Below, in pieces: positions 10,011-20,935 of a stretch of 64,000 nucleotides of DNA. The notes beneath the pieces are model-generated. The model made no database searches and was not told the DNA's origin. It was given only the letters and a program-made list of their open reading frames with translations. This DNA comes from Hypericum androsaemum (lineage: Eukaryota > Streptophyta > Magnoliopsida > Malpighiales > Hypericaceae), in contig OZ023187.1 in the NCBI GenBank assembly GCA_963995505.1, positions 9,325,176 to 9,389,175 of the forward strand, read 5' to 3'. The translations under genes were made by a program, and so were the position numbers. How positions within the stretch are numbered: position 1 is the first letter of the stretch; each line of letters starts with the position of its first letter.

Positions 10011-12854
10011 ATCTAGGAAGTTATCGAGGTCAGAGGCAGACTATTATTTCTCAAACTTGGGGAAACAATGGAATCATCTGATATGGAAGAAGAAACAAGA
10101 ATACACTAGAGATATTTGAGAAAATTAAGGACCCAAAAAGCCAAGGAAGCAAGGGATAAACTTGATCGGATTCCTCCCGGGAGGAAACGTGATAGTCAAG
10201 GGCAAAAAGTTACAATCCATGAATTAAGAGACGGAGGATGGACCCAAAAGTGGTATGGGACACCAATGTGACACACTGCCACCGTGGCCAGATCTGACTA
10301 AAAGTTGAAAATGAGTTATTAAAGTCAAGCTAAAGATCTTAAATTAGCACAATATTATAGTATATTAACATACTAAATAAGAGGGGCACATGAAAATTTT
10401 ACCCTTTTAAGATAGGAATTATCATCATTGGCCTGGGACGTATAGTAAAAGCCAAATAGAGGAGTGTATGGACATTACAAAACCCTAAACAAAAAGACAC
10501 CAACTTTTGAGGGATATCAAAAGCCTACCATTAACACTGCCAATTCTAATAGAGTGCCCTTTTCCTTCTAAAACCTTTCTCTTGGAAAATTCTCTTGACC
10601 TATCTTTTGAGTTCTCTAACAAAATGGCAAGTGCAGGATCGACGGTAGGCTATTCAAGCAATAACAACTAGGACACCATGCAGCGACGAATCACGAATCT
10701 AGAGAAAGAGTTGAAGATAACCAAGAGGCAAAGGAATATAGCATGGGAAGGTCTCTGAGATGAAGGAAGGGCACATGAAAAACTACAACGTAAGTACAAC
10801 TGGTTGCTATATGAACTCGACACCCACTAATTTCCCACACTAAGGAGGCTTCAACAACCAAAGGTTATCAGTGCAGCTCATTGTTAAGGGCAACCCTCCA
10901 TCGAACTTATGAGGAGGGGATGAAAAAAATGCGAGACCTAGATGTACAGATAGCCGCGAGAAGGTAAAGTTTGAAAAAGGGACATGAAGACGCAGCCATA
11001 AATCAGGATGAAGCCAAGCGTCAAAAGATGAAACCCCTTCCACAGACTAAGGGCATGTTCTTAACCTCCTTTCTCTAGCATTTTGATTTGTACTATGTTC
11101 TATCCTGACTATGGTGTAATAATAATAGATCTGAACTGCTATTTCATATTCTCTCATATCATTAACTCCTCTTTCTTATTCCTAACTTCAGCTTTGATAT
11201 TACTGCTCTATTTTTTGCCTGAATAATTCAATGCTTTGAATATTTCCTATGAGTATACCTGTTGAGCATTGACACCACTGAAGAAATTACAGTTTGTCTT
11301 TGATTCAAGTGTTTTTATTTCTTTTTGGGCAATAGAGGCCCTATTTGTAGAATTTTTCTTTGTTTGGGTCATAAGTCTAATGACTCAGCCCTCACATTGG
11401 GAACAATGTGTTGTTTAAATATGGAAGAGAGGTTCCACGTAGGAACCATTTGTGTCTTTTCGTGCATAGGTAGGGCTTAGTCAAATACTTTTTTGAAATT
11501 AGACCCCCATCAAATTCTTGGTTTTCTAATTTAGAGCAAAACCCAACACCTGGCAGGAATCAAGCCTAGGTTTCACGAGTAAATGTATATAAAAACTAAA
11601 CCCTCGGTTATTTAGGCTTGTTATCCCTGTAGGTAAATTAGTCTAGAAGGATTGATGAGTGACCTCATAAGGATCTTGAGTCGAAGGAGGGGACAACCGT
11701 CCCCATTTATTCATGAGGTGCATGTAAGCTTCGGGTTATCGTAGTGTCCGGCTAGTAATAGTAATCACCTAGGAGGTTGTTGGTACAAATGGGAGGATGA
11801 GGGCTATTTTTGAGTGACACAAGCATGTAGCCTTAGAGCCTAAACCCTTTTAACTATGGCTAAACCCTTTTTGAGCTTAGAGCCTCTCATTGATGGAATT
11901 TTGAGCCAATGTTTAGCAAATATCCCAATTCTCCTACCCTTTAACCATCCGGTTCGAGTGCGCATTAGGATATCTATCTTTTGGGGGATGAATTATAAGG
12001 GCAAAATTGGTATTATATGCTTGGGAATAAACATTGGGGGAAAAAGGGTAGAATTTGTAAAGGCCAACATCAAAAGAGCCGAGTCTCTGCCTTGTATAGT
12101 TGTGCCAAGTGTGAAATAAAGAAAGAAGTGATAAATCAAAGGAAAAGAAGAAAATTTGAAAAAATAAAGAAAATCAACAAAAAAGAGGTGAAAATGTGGT
12201 GAAAAACCCCAAAAAAAAGCAAATGTGAAGTGCAATAAGGCATTTGAATAATATGGCAAGACTTCGTGCTATTTGGTCACTAGGAAATGTGTGTAAATTG
12301 TGAATGAGTGCTTTAGAATATGAGGTAAAGTTGTTTAAGATAGATGAGAGTCGGAAAATATTTTTGTATCTAGCTCCTCAAATTGGGTGGTATAGTTACC
12401 TTCCAAATATGTGTATCCTTACCCGTACCCAAGTCCCATTACAACCTAAGGAAGAAACTCCCCTTGAGCATGATGCCCCATACATTTTTAGGCACCTCTG
12501 ATGTAGGACATAGGAAATTTTGGGACCCCGGAGTTATGTGCGAGTGATAGGGAGTAGACTACCTTTAAACGTGAGCTTAATAAACTTACAACCCTCTGAG
12601 TGGTCAACCTCCGAGAGTAGTTTATGTAGCGGGATGACTTGGTTAAACAGTCGAGGGGGTGGGACTATAAATCTTTACTTCGTAGCCTTGGGTGAGAGGA
12701 ACTATCTAGTTGTGGGGTAGTCTTTGAATGGAAGCTAAAGATTTGGGGGGGGTTTCTTTTGAATTAGTCTTGCCTAGCCCATACATAATATATTTTTAGT
12801 TATTTCTAGGCCACCCATGGTTGGTTTTTTCTTGAGGACAAGTAAGGATTAGAT
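10011..12854 (+). mobile_element. 3' internal part of the plus-strand gypsy-like element
   Basis: No reverse transcriptase, RNase H or integrase motif is visible on either strand. At 10624-10800 a stop-interrupted frame (starting MASAGSTVGYSSNNN, then ITNLEKELKITKRQR) looks coiled-coil-like; I do not recognise it. The rest is non-coding sequence leading to the polypurine tract. Pol is missing, as in the minus-strand relatives. Confidence 0.5.
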
Positions 12855-12864
12855 TGTGGGGGTG
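12855..12864 (+). other. Polypurine tract of the plus-strand gypsy-like element
   Basis: TGTGGGGGTG lies directly before the LTR start TGATGAG at 12865. It is nearly identical to the tract at 900-913 on the other strand. Confidence 0.7.
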
Positions 12865-14531
12865 TGATGAGTGTCCAAAACACTCATTTCACTAGGCCAT
12901 TTTTTAGTCATTTTAGGTAGTTTTGAGTCCTTTTTTAGCTTTAGTCTTCTTGCGTCTTTTTATCCATTTTAGGCTCTTTAACTTGAATAGAGTCTTTCGT
13001 GACTCTTTTGTATTTTAGGATGAAATCAGAGGAGCCGAGCGCTAAATGGAGGTTTGGAGGAGGTCAAGGCGTCAAGCCCACTGCCAACGTCAATGCGGTC
13101 AAAGATGCGATGCTGAGCCAAGGAAGTTTGAAGCAAGTGTAGATGACCACGAAGTGTGCACTATGAGCTATCATTCATGGTCTGAAGTAGTCAATAGTCC
13201 AGGATAGCACAAATGCCATTTTTAACACGAGAAATAGTTTAGAACAAGAAGCCCGCATAGATCCAAAAAACACCCGAGCTGTTTGAGCATATAACCTGTT
13301 AGCCAAAAGCCGTACAGATTATGTAAATCTGCACAGAGCTCACACCCGTGTGAAGAACTTACTGAAGAAGGTTAAACCAAGCAGCTCCTTCTCGAGACAA
13401 CTTCCTAGCAAAGTTGTTACCCATAGTAGCCAAGTTCATTTTTGGGACCACCAGCTGCCACGTCGGAGATCTTCAGAGAATATTCTTTCGGATGATTGAA
13501 TTAGATATTGGTCCTGTCACAGAAATGTAATTTTCCTTTTAGGGTAAACGGGTAAAGACTTGTATGAATAGCCCCCTCCCTTTTAACCTAAGGAAGCGTT
13601 TAGGAGAGACACTTAGCTAGAGGAGAGGTGACTCACTCGGATAGGTAGCCGACCAGGGAGTTGAATCTGCGAGGGAGGTCTGAGGGAGGGCAAATGGCTA
13701 AGCCCCTCTATCCTTTCCTCTTTGTATATTACTCTATGACATTTATGGCTTTTTGTTATCTATATATCTTGTGTCTTAGCATGAGAAGTAAGTAGAGTTC
13801 TTAAGGGTCGGGTGCCCTAAGTCCATCTAGTCTTGAATGTGCCTAGACCGAGCTAGGTGACTGAAATGGGCTGAATATCCTTAGAGTATCTACAAACCAA
13901 AAATCTTAATGCTTCTAGTCCTAAATATGCGTAGACCGAGCTAGATAGTCGATGGTGCGCTAGATCTACTAGGTTCACACTAGATGATTTAATGACATTC
14001 GATTTAAACTCTGGGAGGCAGGTTACTATAGAGAGCCGGGGAGTAGACTAGTTGGCATGGCAAAAACAAATCAGACACCGTTAGCCAATCATAGTAGTCT
14101 ATAGGGTAGCAATCACGAGTGGGGCTAGTGGTTGAGGTGCCATCACTAGGGAGTAGCTATCTGTGTCGCAACACGGGTACGATGAAACTTGGTACGTGAC
14201 AGGTTGGTGACTTATCATAGTACCCACTTTGCTTGAGATTGATGTAAAGTAGCAAGCCGATTTAGAATCCCTGAACCATGACGATCTTAAGAAGCCCACG
14301 AGGTTACCTAGTCGGGAAGGTGCACAGAAGGTGCCTGGCCCTACTTTCCATTCTTATCTAGCGTTAGAAGTGCTCTGATTGCTTGACTTCACCCCCAAAT
14401 TAAAACAACAAAAATAGATTCGTCCTAGATCTAACTTGACTAGCTTGATCTTGCGACCTCTAGGCCCACTTCCTGTGTTCGATACTCTTACTTATCTTTG
14501 CTGCAGGGTGGGCCAAAACCCCCGCTCATCA
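12865..14531 (+). mobile_element. Gypsy-like 3' LTR, copy D (1,667 bp)
   Basis: It starts TGATGAG and ends CTCATCA, a perfect 7-bp terminal inverted repeat, and follows a polypurine tract. The first 100 bp resemble LTR C on the other strand (TGATGAG, a short foldback, then a TTTTGAGTC block), so it belongs to the same family. The bases just outside are ATCCC (14532-14536); the other flank is lost. Confidence 0.75.
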
Positions 14532-15038
14532 ATCCCTTGTTTGAAAAATAATTATGTTGTCTCTATGTTTGGTTTTATTATACGTTAGGGTCCTTGTTGT
14601 TGGAATTAGTGATTTTCTGTGGTGAACTCCCACTTGAGAAGACAAAAAAGCCTCTCCCGCTGAAAAAACATAAAATTTATATTTTCTTTTCCCCCATCTT
14701 CTTGATTAGGACCAAAGCATCATGATTAGGAGTTTACAAAATTTGTGATCTTTCGGTTTTGATTCTCTTTAATTGATTTGGAGTTTTCAAATTTTGGTTT
14801 TGGATTTCTTATTCGATTTTGTGTTTTGGTTAAAGGTGGGGGGATGAAGATGAAGTAAGAAAAAGAAGGTGAATGGAGAAAGAAAGAGAGATTTTTTGTT
14901 TTTAAGTTGGAGGGACTTTTTGGTCTTTTCAAGTGAGAGGTCGCTAGAGAAAATCACTAATTCTAATAATAGTGATCCGAAAGTATAATAAAATTAAATA
15001 CAGGAAACAAACTATTTGTCTTTCAAACACGAAGGATC
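14532..15038. mobile_element. Foldback (MULE/MITE-like) element with ~130-bp inverted ends
   Basis: The left end (14532-14665) aligns with the reverse complement of 14907-15038 over about 130 bp. Shared blocks include TTTTATTATAC, GAATTAGTGATTTTCT and CACTTGA.AAGAC. The middle is a short AG-rich segment without a coding frame. Long inverted ends and small size suggest a non-autonomous Mutator-like element. It abuts LTR D, so its true left end may be cut. No target duplication could be assigned. Confidence 0.65.
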
Positions 15039-15515
15039 CTAGAAAAGATAAGGCCAACCATGATAGGCCTGAAAATAATTTCTCATATTATTTATTATAT
15101 TTAGTATTAAAATAACAAATAGTTGTAAATATTATTTAATTTTATTGCAAAATTTTAATATACAACCATAATATCATAATTTAATTACTCATAATCTAAG
15201 AAAAAATTTAATTTTTTTCTTTCAAAAGGCAATTTTTTGGTAGGACTAGCCAATCAAATCATAAAATTGATCCATCCAACCAGTTAAAAGAACTACACCA
15301 CGGGTTCAGGCTGAAAATCGACACAGGGTTGGTCCTGATTCGTGATCCCATAGATCAAACCGCAATTTTAGAAGTATTTTAGTGGGGGCAGCTACCCCGC
15401 TTTTTGGAAGGCCAGCTATGAATTTCCTAAATAAGAAGGAAGCGGCAAGTGACATTATTGCCTACAATACCCTGGCTCGTTGCTCCTTTTGTAATCTAGG
15501 AAATCCCATTTGGGT
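15039..15515. other. Intergenic, AT-rich; upstream region of the SPEAR gene
   Basis: No open frame of note and no recognisable element. It changes from very AT-rich (15050-15230) to mixed composition near 15280, where the promoter side of the next gene begins. Confidence 0.5.
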
Positions 15516-15518
15516 TTT

Positions 15519-15527
15519 CTATAAAGG
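15519..15527 (+). promoter_or_regulatory. Possible TATA box of the SPEAR gene
   Basis: CTATAAAGG lies about 480 bp before the coding start. A 5' UTR with an intron would fit this distance: a TTTAG acceptor at 15990-15994 sits just before GAAAGATGG. Placement is by motif only. Confidence 0.35.
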
Positions 15528-15999
15528 GGTTGAAACTAGTTAAAGAAAGCGATGGCGAGGTGGTGGAGTGATGATCACAAGAGAAAGAGTAGGAAACAGA
15601 AGAGGAAGAGCGGGCGAGTAAAGGAAGGAACACAATATTTTACGCGGAGAGATAGCGAGTGCTTTTGGATTTGCATGGTTTAAATTCCATTTCCAACTCC
15701 TTAATGTTCTACGTTCGAATTAACTGTGATTTAATAAATTTGTATAGGGTGACGTGGGTTCGTTCTTTACTCCTAATACCATGCGCGGATCTTGACTCCA
15801 GCTCGCAGGCGAGATTTGTGGTATACTTTCTTCCTCTCTTCTCTCTTTATTTGAACACGCCTTCTTTTGTGCTGCACACAAAAATTCACTCTTGTTTATG
15901 ATTTGGATTCCAAACCAACCCTTGTGTAATAATATTCAATGTCATTGTATTTGATCTTATTTAGAGTTGGGTTGTGGTTTTGTTTGGAATTTAGGAAAG

Positions 16000-18260
16000 A
16001 TGGTTCAAGAAGAGGAGACCCAAAACTGGAGTAATAATTGCACTAGTGTAGGGAATTTTGGTGGCAGATCATCTTCTAAGAGGCAAAAGCATAAGAAGCA
16101 GCCACAGAGAGGGCTTGGAGTGGCACAACTTGAGAAGATCAGATTGGAGGAGCAGAAGAAGAAAGATGGCTCCAAAAAATTCCCATCCCCACTTCCTAAA
16201 TCACCAACCAGCAGGCCATCTGATATCCGGGCTCAGAATTGCACGCTTACGGAAGCTCGAGCCGCGGACCCCGCATGTGCTACGACTGTTGCATTGGGTA
16301 ACTCTGAGGCTTGGAAACTAAATCATTCGCATCAAGTGCATGGAAGTCGGACCGTGATTTGGAGAGCTAGTGATCTTGGTCTAGACAAGGAGAGTTGTGT
16401 GGTTGATCCTGGACCGGCCTTTCATCCGGGTTTCGATTTCTTCTACGGATCCAACCCCGGTGTGCCTCTCCCCGGATTGATGCAGAGGCCGCAACAGTAT
16501 CAGCAGCCTTCTCCCCCTTCTCATCGTCAGCCAATTCATCTGTGGAATGGCTCATCCGGGTTACTTTCGCAGAGGAATGGCTCATCGTCAGCCAATTCAT
16601 CATCCTCTTTGTTGAACTCCCACATGGAGCCCCCTTCAAACCAAGGCAGCAATGCAAATTACTCACCTTTCTGGCCAGATGAAGAAAAGGTTTGCTTAAT
16701 CGGCTCTTACTTTTTATAATTATTCCTATCCGGGTAGGAATAATTATAAAAAGTACTCTTATCATTTTATGTGGTAGCGGATTACACTATAGTGCCTATT
16801 CATACGCCGTTCTGTGTCTAATTTTATGTTCTGTTGTTGTATTTATGTACTCTTTATCATTATGTTCCGTAATTTTATTGTTCTTTCTTGCCATTGGTTA
16901 TTTTAGCACAAATTTTTTTAGTTCTTAAGAAAAAACAGTTTGAGAAGGTTCAATTTTAAATAAAAATACGCTTCGCTATTTCGTCTAAAAAAATTTGAGG
17001 CGAATAGATATTGCCATTCATTTACCCTTTGTCCATGACTTCCACTATGGTAATTCAACTTGTCACAAGATAGGGGCAACTTTTAACTATCAGGTACGGA
17101 GATCCTCCATCCAGGGTGAGGATTTTTTTTTTTTTTTGTATTTGAACATCATCTTCTAACTGGGTTTTTTTTAATTGTTGGTGAATTTGGCGAAAAGGAC
17201 AGATTGTTGGGATGAAGAGGTCATATTGGTTCTCTAGTGATAATCCACAAGGGACATATTTTCCCTATAGATTGCCTGCAGTTCTCCATCCTCTGAGTAG
17301 ATCAGACGAGCCACCTTCATTTGCCAGCCAATGTTCATTTGAATTCAGGTTTGGATCACATCCCTTCACCCTCGTCGGCATTGACGAACTAACGAGTTAA
17401 TTGTTATAGTTTTTTTTAATAAGTTAATTGTTATCGTTTAACATGTCTCGAGTTCGAGTTCTTGGGAACACAGTAGTTGTTAAATACTTTTTTTTATAAG
17501 AACAATTATAATATTTGCTGTGAGAGTTTTATCACTTTTCAAAAATTTTATGTGACTCGAACCTGAGTTGGTTGTCCATTGGACTGGATACATTCTAATT
17601 TTTTTTTCTTTTGTGGAATGACATAAGAGTTCTAATTAGTGACTCGTGTCTTGGTGGCCTTACCAGACAAGGTTCTTCATCAAGTTCAAACTCAGTGTTG
17701 GACACAGATTCAAGAAGAAGCAATGGAGATTTCCTCAAACTGGCCCCACCTACAACAACCGAGACTAGCCCAATCTCAAAGATAAAGGGCCGTTGCCCTC
17801 GTGTCGCTTTCAACAGCTACCAAACCTTTGATTTTGATTCTCTCATGTCTTACCAAGTAAGCTCACATGACACTTGCGTTTTTTTCATTTTTTTAATACA
17901 ATTTAGTATTTGAACTAACAGGGTCGACTAATCCAGATTCGAACAGGGTGTGTTCTTTGAAGGGGACAAAAGACTCGAACTCGAGATCTATTTACGCTAA
18001 TTTAACGCTCTGGCTGATTGATTCGAGTGTTTGTTGATTTTTTGTTTAATTGTGTTTCCTCTTTATAAAAAATTGCTGAAATTTGTTGATAGGGAAACAT
18101 GGAAAAGGAAACTTTACTAGCAAGAACTGGTTTACGAGATGAGGAGCAACCTTACTATTATAGCTTCTTGCCACCATCAATGGATCAAACGAAGAAGTCC
18201 ATTAGCAGCTTCAATAATGGGGAAGTAGCAGAAAATATCGATCTCAATTTGAAATTGTAA
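16000..18260 (+). CDS. SPEAR/TIE-type transcriptional repressor (SPL motif plus EAR motif)
   Basis: Exons 16000-16689, 17203-17348, 17640-17856 and 18093-18260 join in phase to 406 residues. Residues ~35-52 (PQRGLGVAQLEKIRLEEQ) are the SPL motif of the SPOROCYTELESS/SPEAR/TIE family. The last six residues, DLNLKL, are an EAR motif of the LxLxL type. In Arabidopsis such proteins bind CIN-type TCP factors and recruit TOPLESS corepressors in the nucleus. A basic patch (SSSKRQKHKK, residues ~24-33) may act as nuclear localisation signal. The start is the ATG right after a likely 5' UTR acceptor (AATTTAG/GAAAGATGG). Donors are GTTTGC, GTTTGG and GTAAGC; acceptors end in AG. The third exon could also start at 17626 (after ATAAG), adding in-frame codons. 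The middle is low-complexity, rich in Ser, Pro, Gln and Asn. The family assignment is firm; orthology to one member is not. Confidence 0.88.
16708..16755. repeat. Perfect 21-bp inverted repeat with 6-bp loop in SPEAR intron 1
   Basis: 16708-16728 is the exact reverse complement of 16735-16755; the loop is TCCGGG. It begins 19 bases after the 5' splice site at 16690. The transcript would form a strong hairpin next to the donor. Confidence 0.9.
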
Positions 18261-20935
18261 AATTGATCATGTTTGTTTGTTGGCTACTTTTGGCAGCCAC
18301 ATTACTTCTCGTCCCCTGTGTGGAGAATATTTATTTTCTAGTAAAAATATTTTTTAACAAATGTAGTTCTGTTTTCTGTAATATATTTTCTACAAAGTAA
18401 TTGAAACGTTTTTCTGAAACAGTTAAATTTTATTAATAGTATATGAAGAATTAACAATTCGAGATTTCGCGGTCGCTAACCTTTGAAAATCCTGATTCTG
18501 TAAAATTTATTGAGAAAAAAATTAAGCGAGAGAAAAAAGTAACGTCCATAACACCACAAGGACAAGATTCTCTTCGGTCCCCTTGATTACAATTTGTGTT
18601 CAAATTAATGCAAATAACCATGTATGAAGCGCAGTAATTTATGCTAATACAAACAAGTCCAGTTCGAATAAAAATAGGCAAAGCCTAAAAACATCTCCCT
18701 AAAAATAAACCACCCGTAGAACCCAAAACCCCATGATGGCCCGAAGCAAAAATAGAGGCCCAGGGTTCGGCCCATCCAGTTTAGACACGTCTCGTTCTCT
18801 TTTCTAGCTCCCGCCCAACACCAATTGGCAGTTTGTAAAGAGATAGGTATTGTTGAGACTTAGAAAAAAAATACTAATTTAGAGAAGTTATCATATAACT
18901 GAGGTTTATATTTAAAAAAATTATTTTATCTGTATTCAACTCATCAAAATTTATAAATAAATTATAATTATTTATTTGACCACATTTAAGTCTCCAAAAA
19001 TATATTAATAACAATTACAATTATTATCTCATAGAAAATAATAATTGGTCACGAAATAGCTAAATCTCGGCTTATTGCGTTATTACAGTGTTACATTCGA
19101 TTGAAATATATTTTTTACAGCTAGACGACGATCATAAGGATCATTTGAAGACAATTCAAAAGATGAATGATGATGTAAAAGTAATCAAATAACAAAATCT
19201 AGTACAAACTAGCATCTTCAATTATTTTTTAAATTTGCATAATATAGTATTTATTTAAAAATATCACTTTATGCAAAAATTGAGACCGAAATTTTGTACT
19301 AATATTTTCTTAAAAAGTATTAGTTATTACGATAGAAAGGTTATTAAATTTTTACGCTGGTCCCGACTCGGGACCAGAACTTTTAATCAATTTAAAGATG
19401 TTATCAGAGATTTTATTTTATATCGTATACTCTCTATGACCGATTTGATAAGTGTCAATCTTCCCCCTAGTGACAGCATTTTTCCTTTCCAATTGGCCTC
19501 TCTTTAATTGAATCCTTTAAAGATGATTGAAAAGAAGAAAAACTTATGATTGGTTTGAAGTGCATGGATTCTTCTTCCCCGGGGGAAGCGGATAGTTCAA
19601 TGGTTTTTTAGAGATAAAACCTACTTTACTTATTTAAGTCAGAAATTTTCGGGTCAGATTAGGTGGTGTTGGGAGTTGAGCAGCATCAATATGATAACAT
19701 CGACACATCATCCCAATGGCAGATCATCCCAATGACACGTCATCCCAACGACAAAATCATTCCAACGACACCAAACGGCAAAAATCGACAACACATCAAT
19801 TTTTTAAATAAAAAAACCGTAATTCTTGTAGATTGTTAAATTTTCTTTTCAAAAATATAATATAATAGCAAGAATTCCAAACGAGTCAAAAATTATGGCC
19901 GGTCAAAATTTTGATTTAAAAAAAAGAAAAAACCTCTTAAGCGCGCATCAAACGCACGTCAAACATGTTGTAGGACCTGGCTCCCAATCGGATTCCGAAA
20001 ATTTTGAAAAAGAGTAATAACTTTAGTTCTGAAAGATAGGATGAGATCTAATCCGAGGAAAGCAAGCTGAGTCGACAATGTCTGTCATGTCCCAAAAACT
20101 TGATTGACATGGCTCGGACCGTAATTTACACTGTTATGCTTAATTGGTAAAATAAAAGATAACAAATATTTAAAACATCATCATCGATAAAATAAGAAAA
20201 ATTCAGGTGTTTATTACTGTCTTTAATTATAAAGATATAAAACACAATGATGAACTAATGCATGCTCATGTCTCTACACCATAGAAAATCTAAAATAAAC
20301 AGCATATTTGGTGAGTTACACAACTCAATATGTCGTTTCTTTTGGGAGCCCAACACAATTAAATCCGCCCCCAAAAGATATATGCGATGCAGCAGTCTGT
20401 AGTGAACTGCTGTGGCTGAATCAGGGATTACAGTATGTAAGCGAACTGCTGGTATTACCTATCCTTTCTCCTTTCCCTGCCCTGTCATTTTTGTTCCATC
20501 GTCAAATCTCTAAACCTTGTACAATGGCCAAACCGTATGAATATTATTAGATTTGGCCAATTACAATTAACGACTCCCATCAATCAGTCAAAAATGTTCT
20601 CACAGGGAATATTAAATTGTCATTGATACAAATATAACATTACTGTTTCCACCCCCAAAAAAAAAACATGAGTCAGTTTGCAAATTAGGCACCATAAACT
20701 TTCACGCAAGGCTTTTATTGGCTCTTGAGCTATGTCACACCTAGCTCTAAGAACTAGAACAGGACGACACACTAAAACTCAAAGTATTAAACTTAGAATA
20801 GTACAAGTAAAAGCTGCATCCAATTAGTCGACTCTCAGAAGATAATTCAGTCTCATAAATCTTCAAAATAGGATAGTCCCGATAGTTGCAATTCGACAAA
20901 CGCTCGACTCGCAAGCTCTCCAGTCTCCAACAAAT
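18261..20935. other. Intergenic region between SPEAR and NCL 3' ends
   Basis: The two genes converge here. I see no supported gene. Small features: a 19-bp palindrome TGGTCCCGACTCGGGACCA at 19358-19376 and a short tandem repeat at 19703-19770. Open frames up to 80 codons (for example 20308-20550) lack any family resemblance. Both 3' UTRs and terminators must lie in this region, but no clear polyadenylation signal can be assigned. Confidence 0.5.
19703..19770. repeat. Short tandem repeat, ~16-17-bp unit, four copies
   Basis: Four diverged units of the type CACATCATCCCAATGG, each with an ATCATCCCAA-like core, lie head to tail. Confidence 0.65.

Noticed and set aside
15967..15999. N-terminal extension of the SPEAR protein from an upstream TTG
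   Set aside because: Plant genes start at ATG, and a likely 3' splice site (TTTAG) sits between this codon and the ATG at 16000.
16367..16765. 132-codon minus-strand frame
   Set aside because: It is a shadow of the first SPEAR coding exon on the other strand.
19358..19376. 19-bp palindrome as a regulatory operator
   Set aside because: It is far from any gene start and has no second copy; it is kept only as a note in the intergenic entry.
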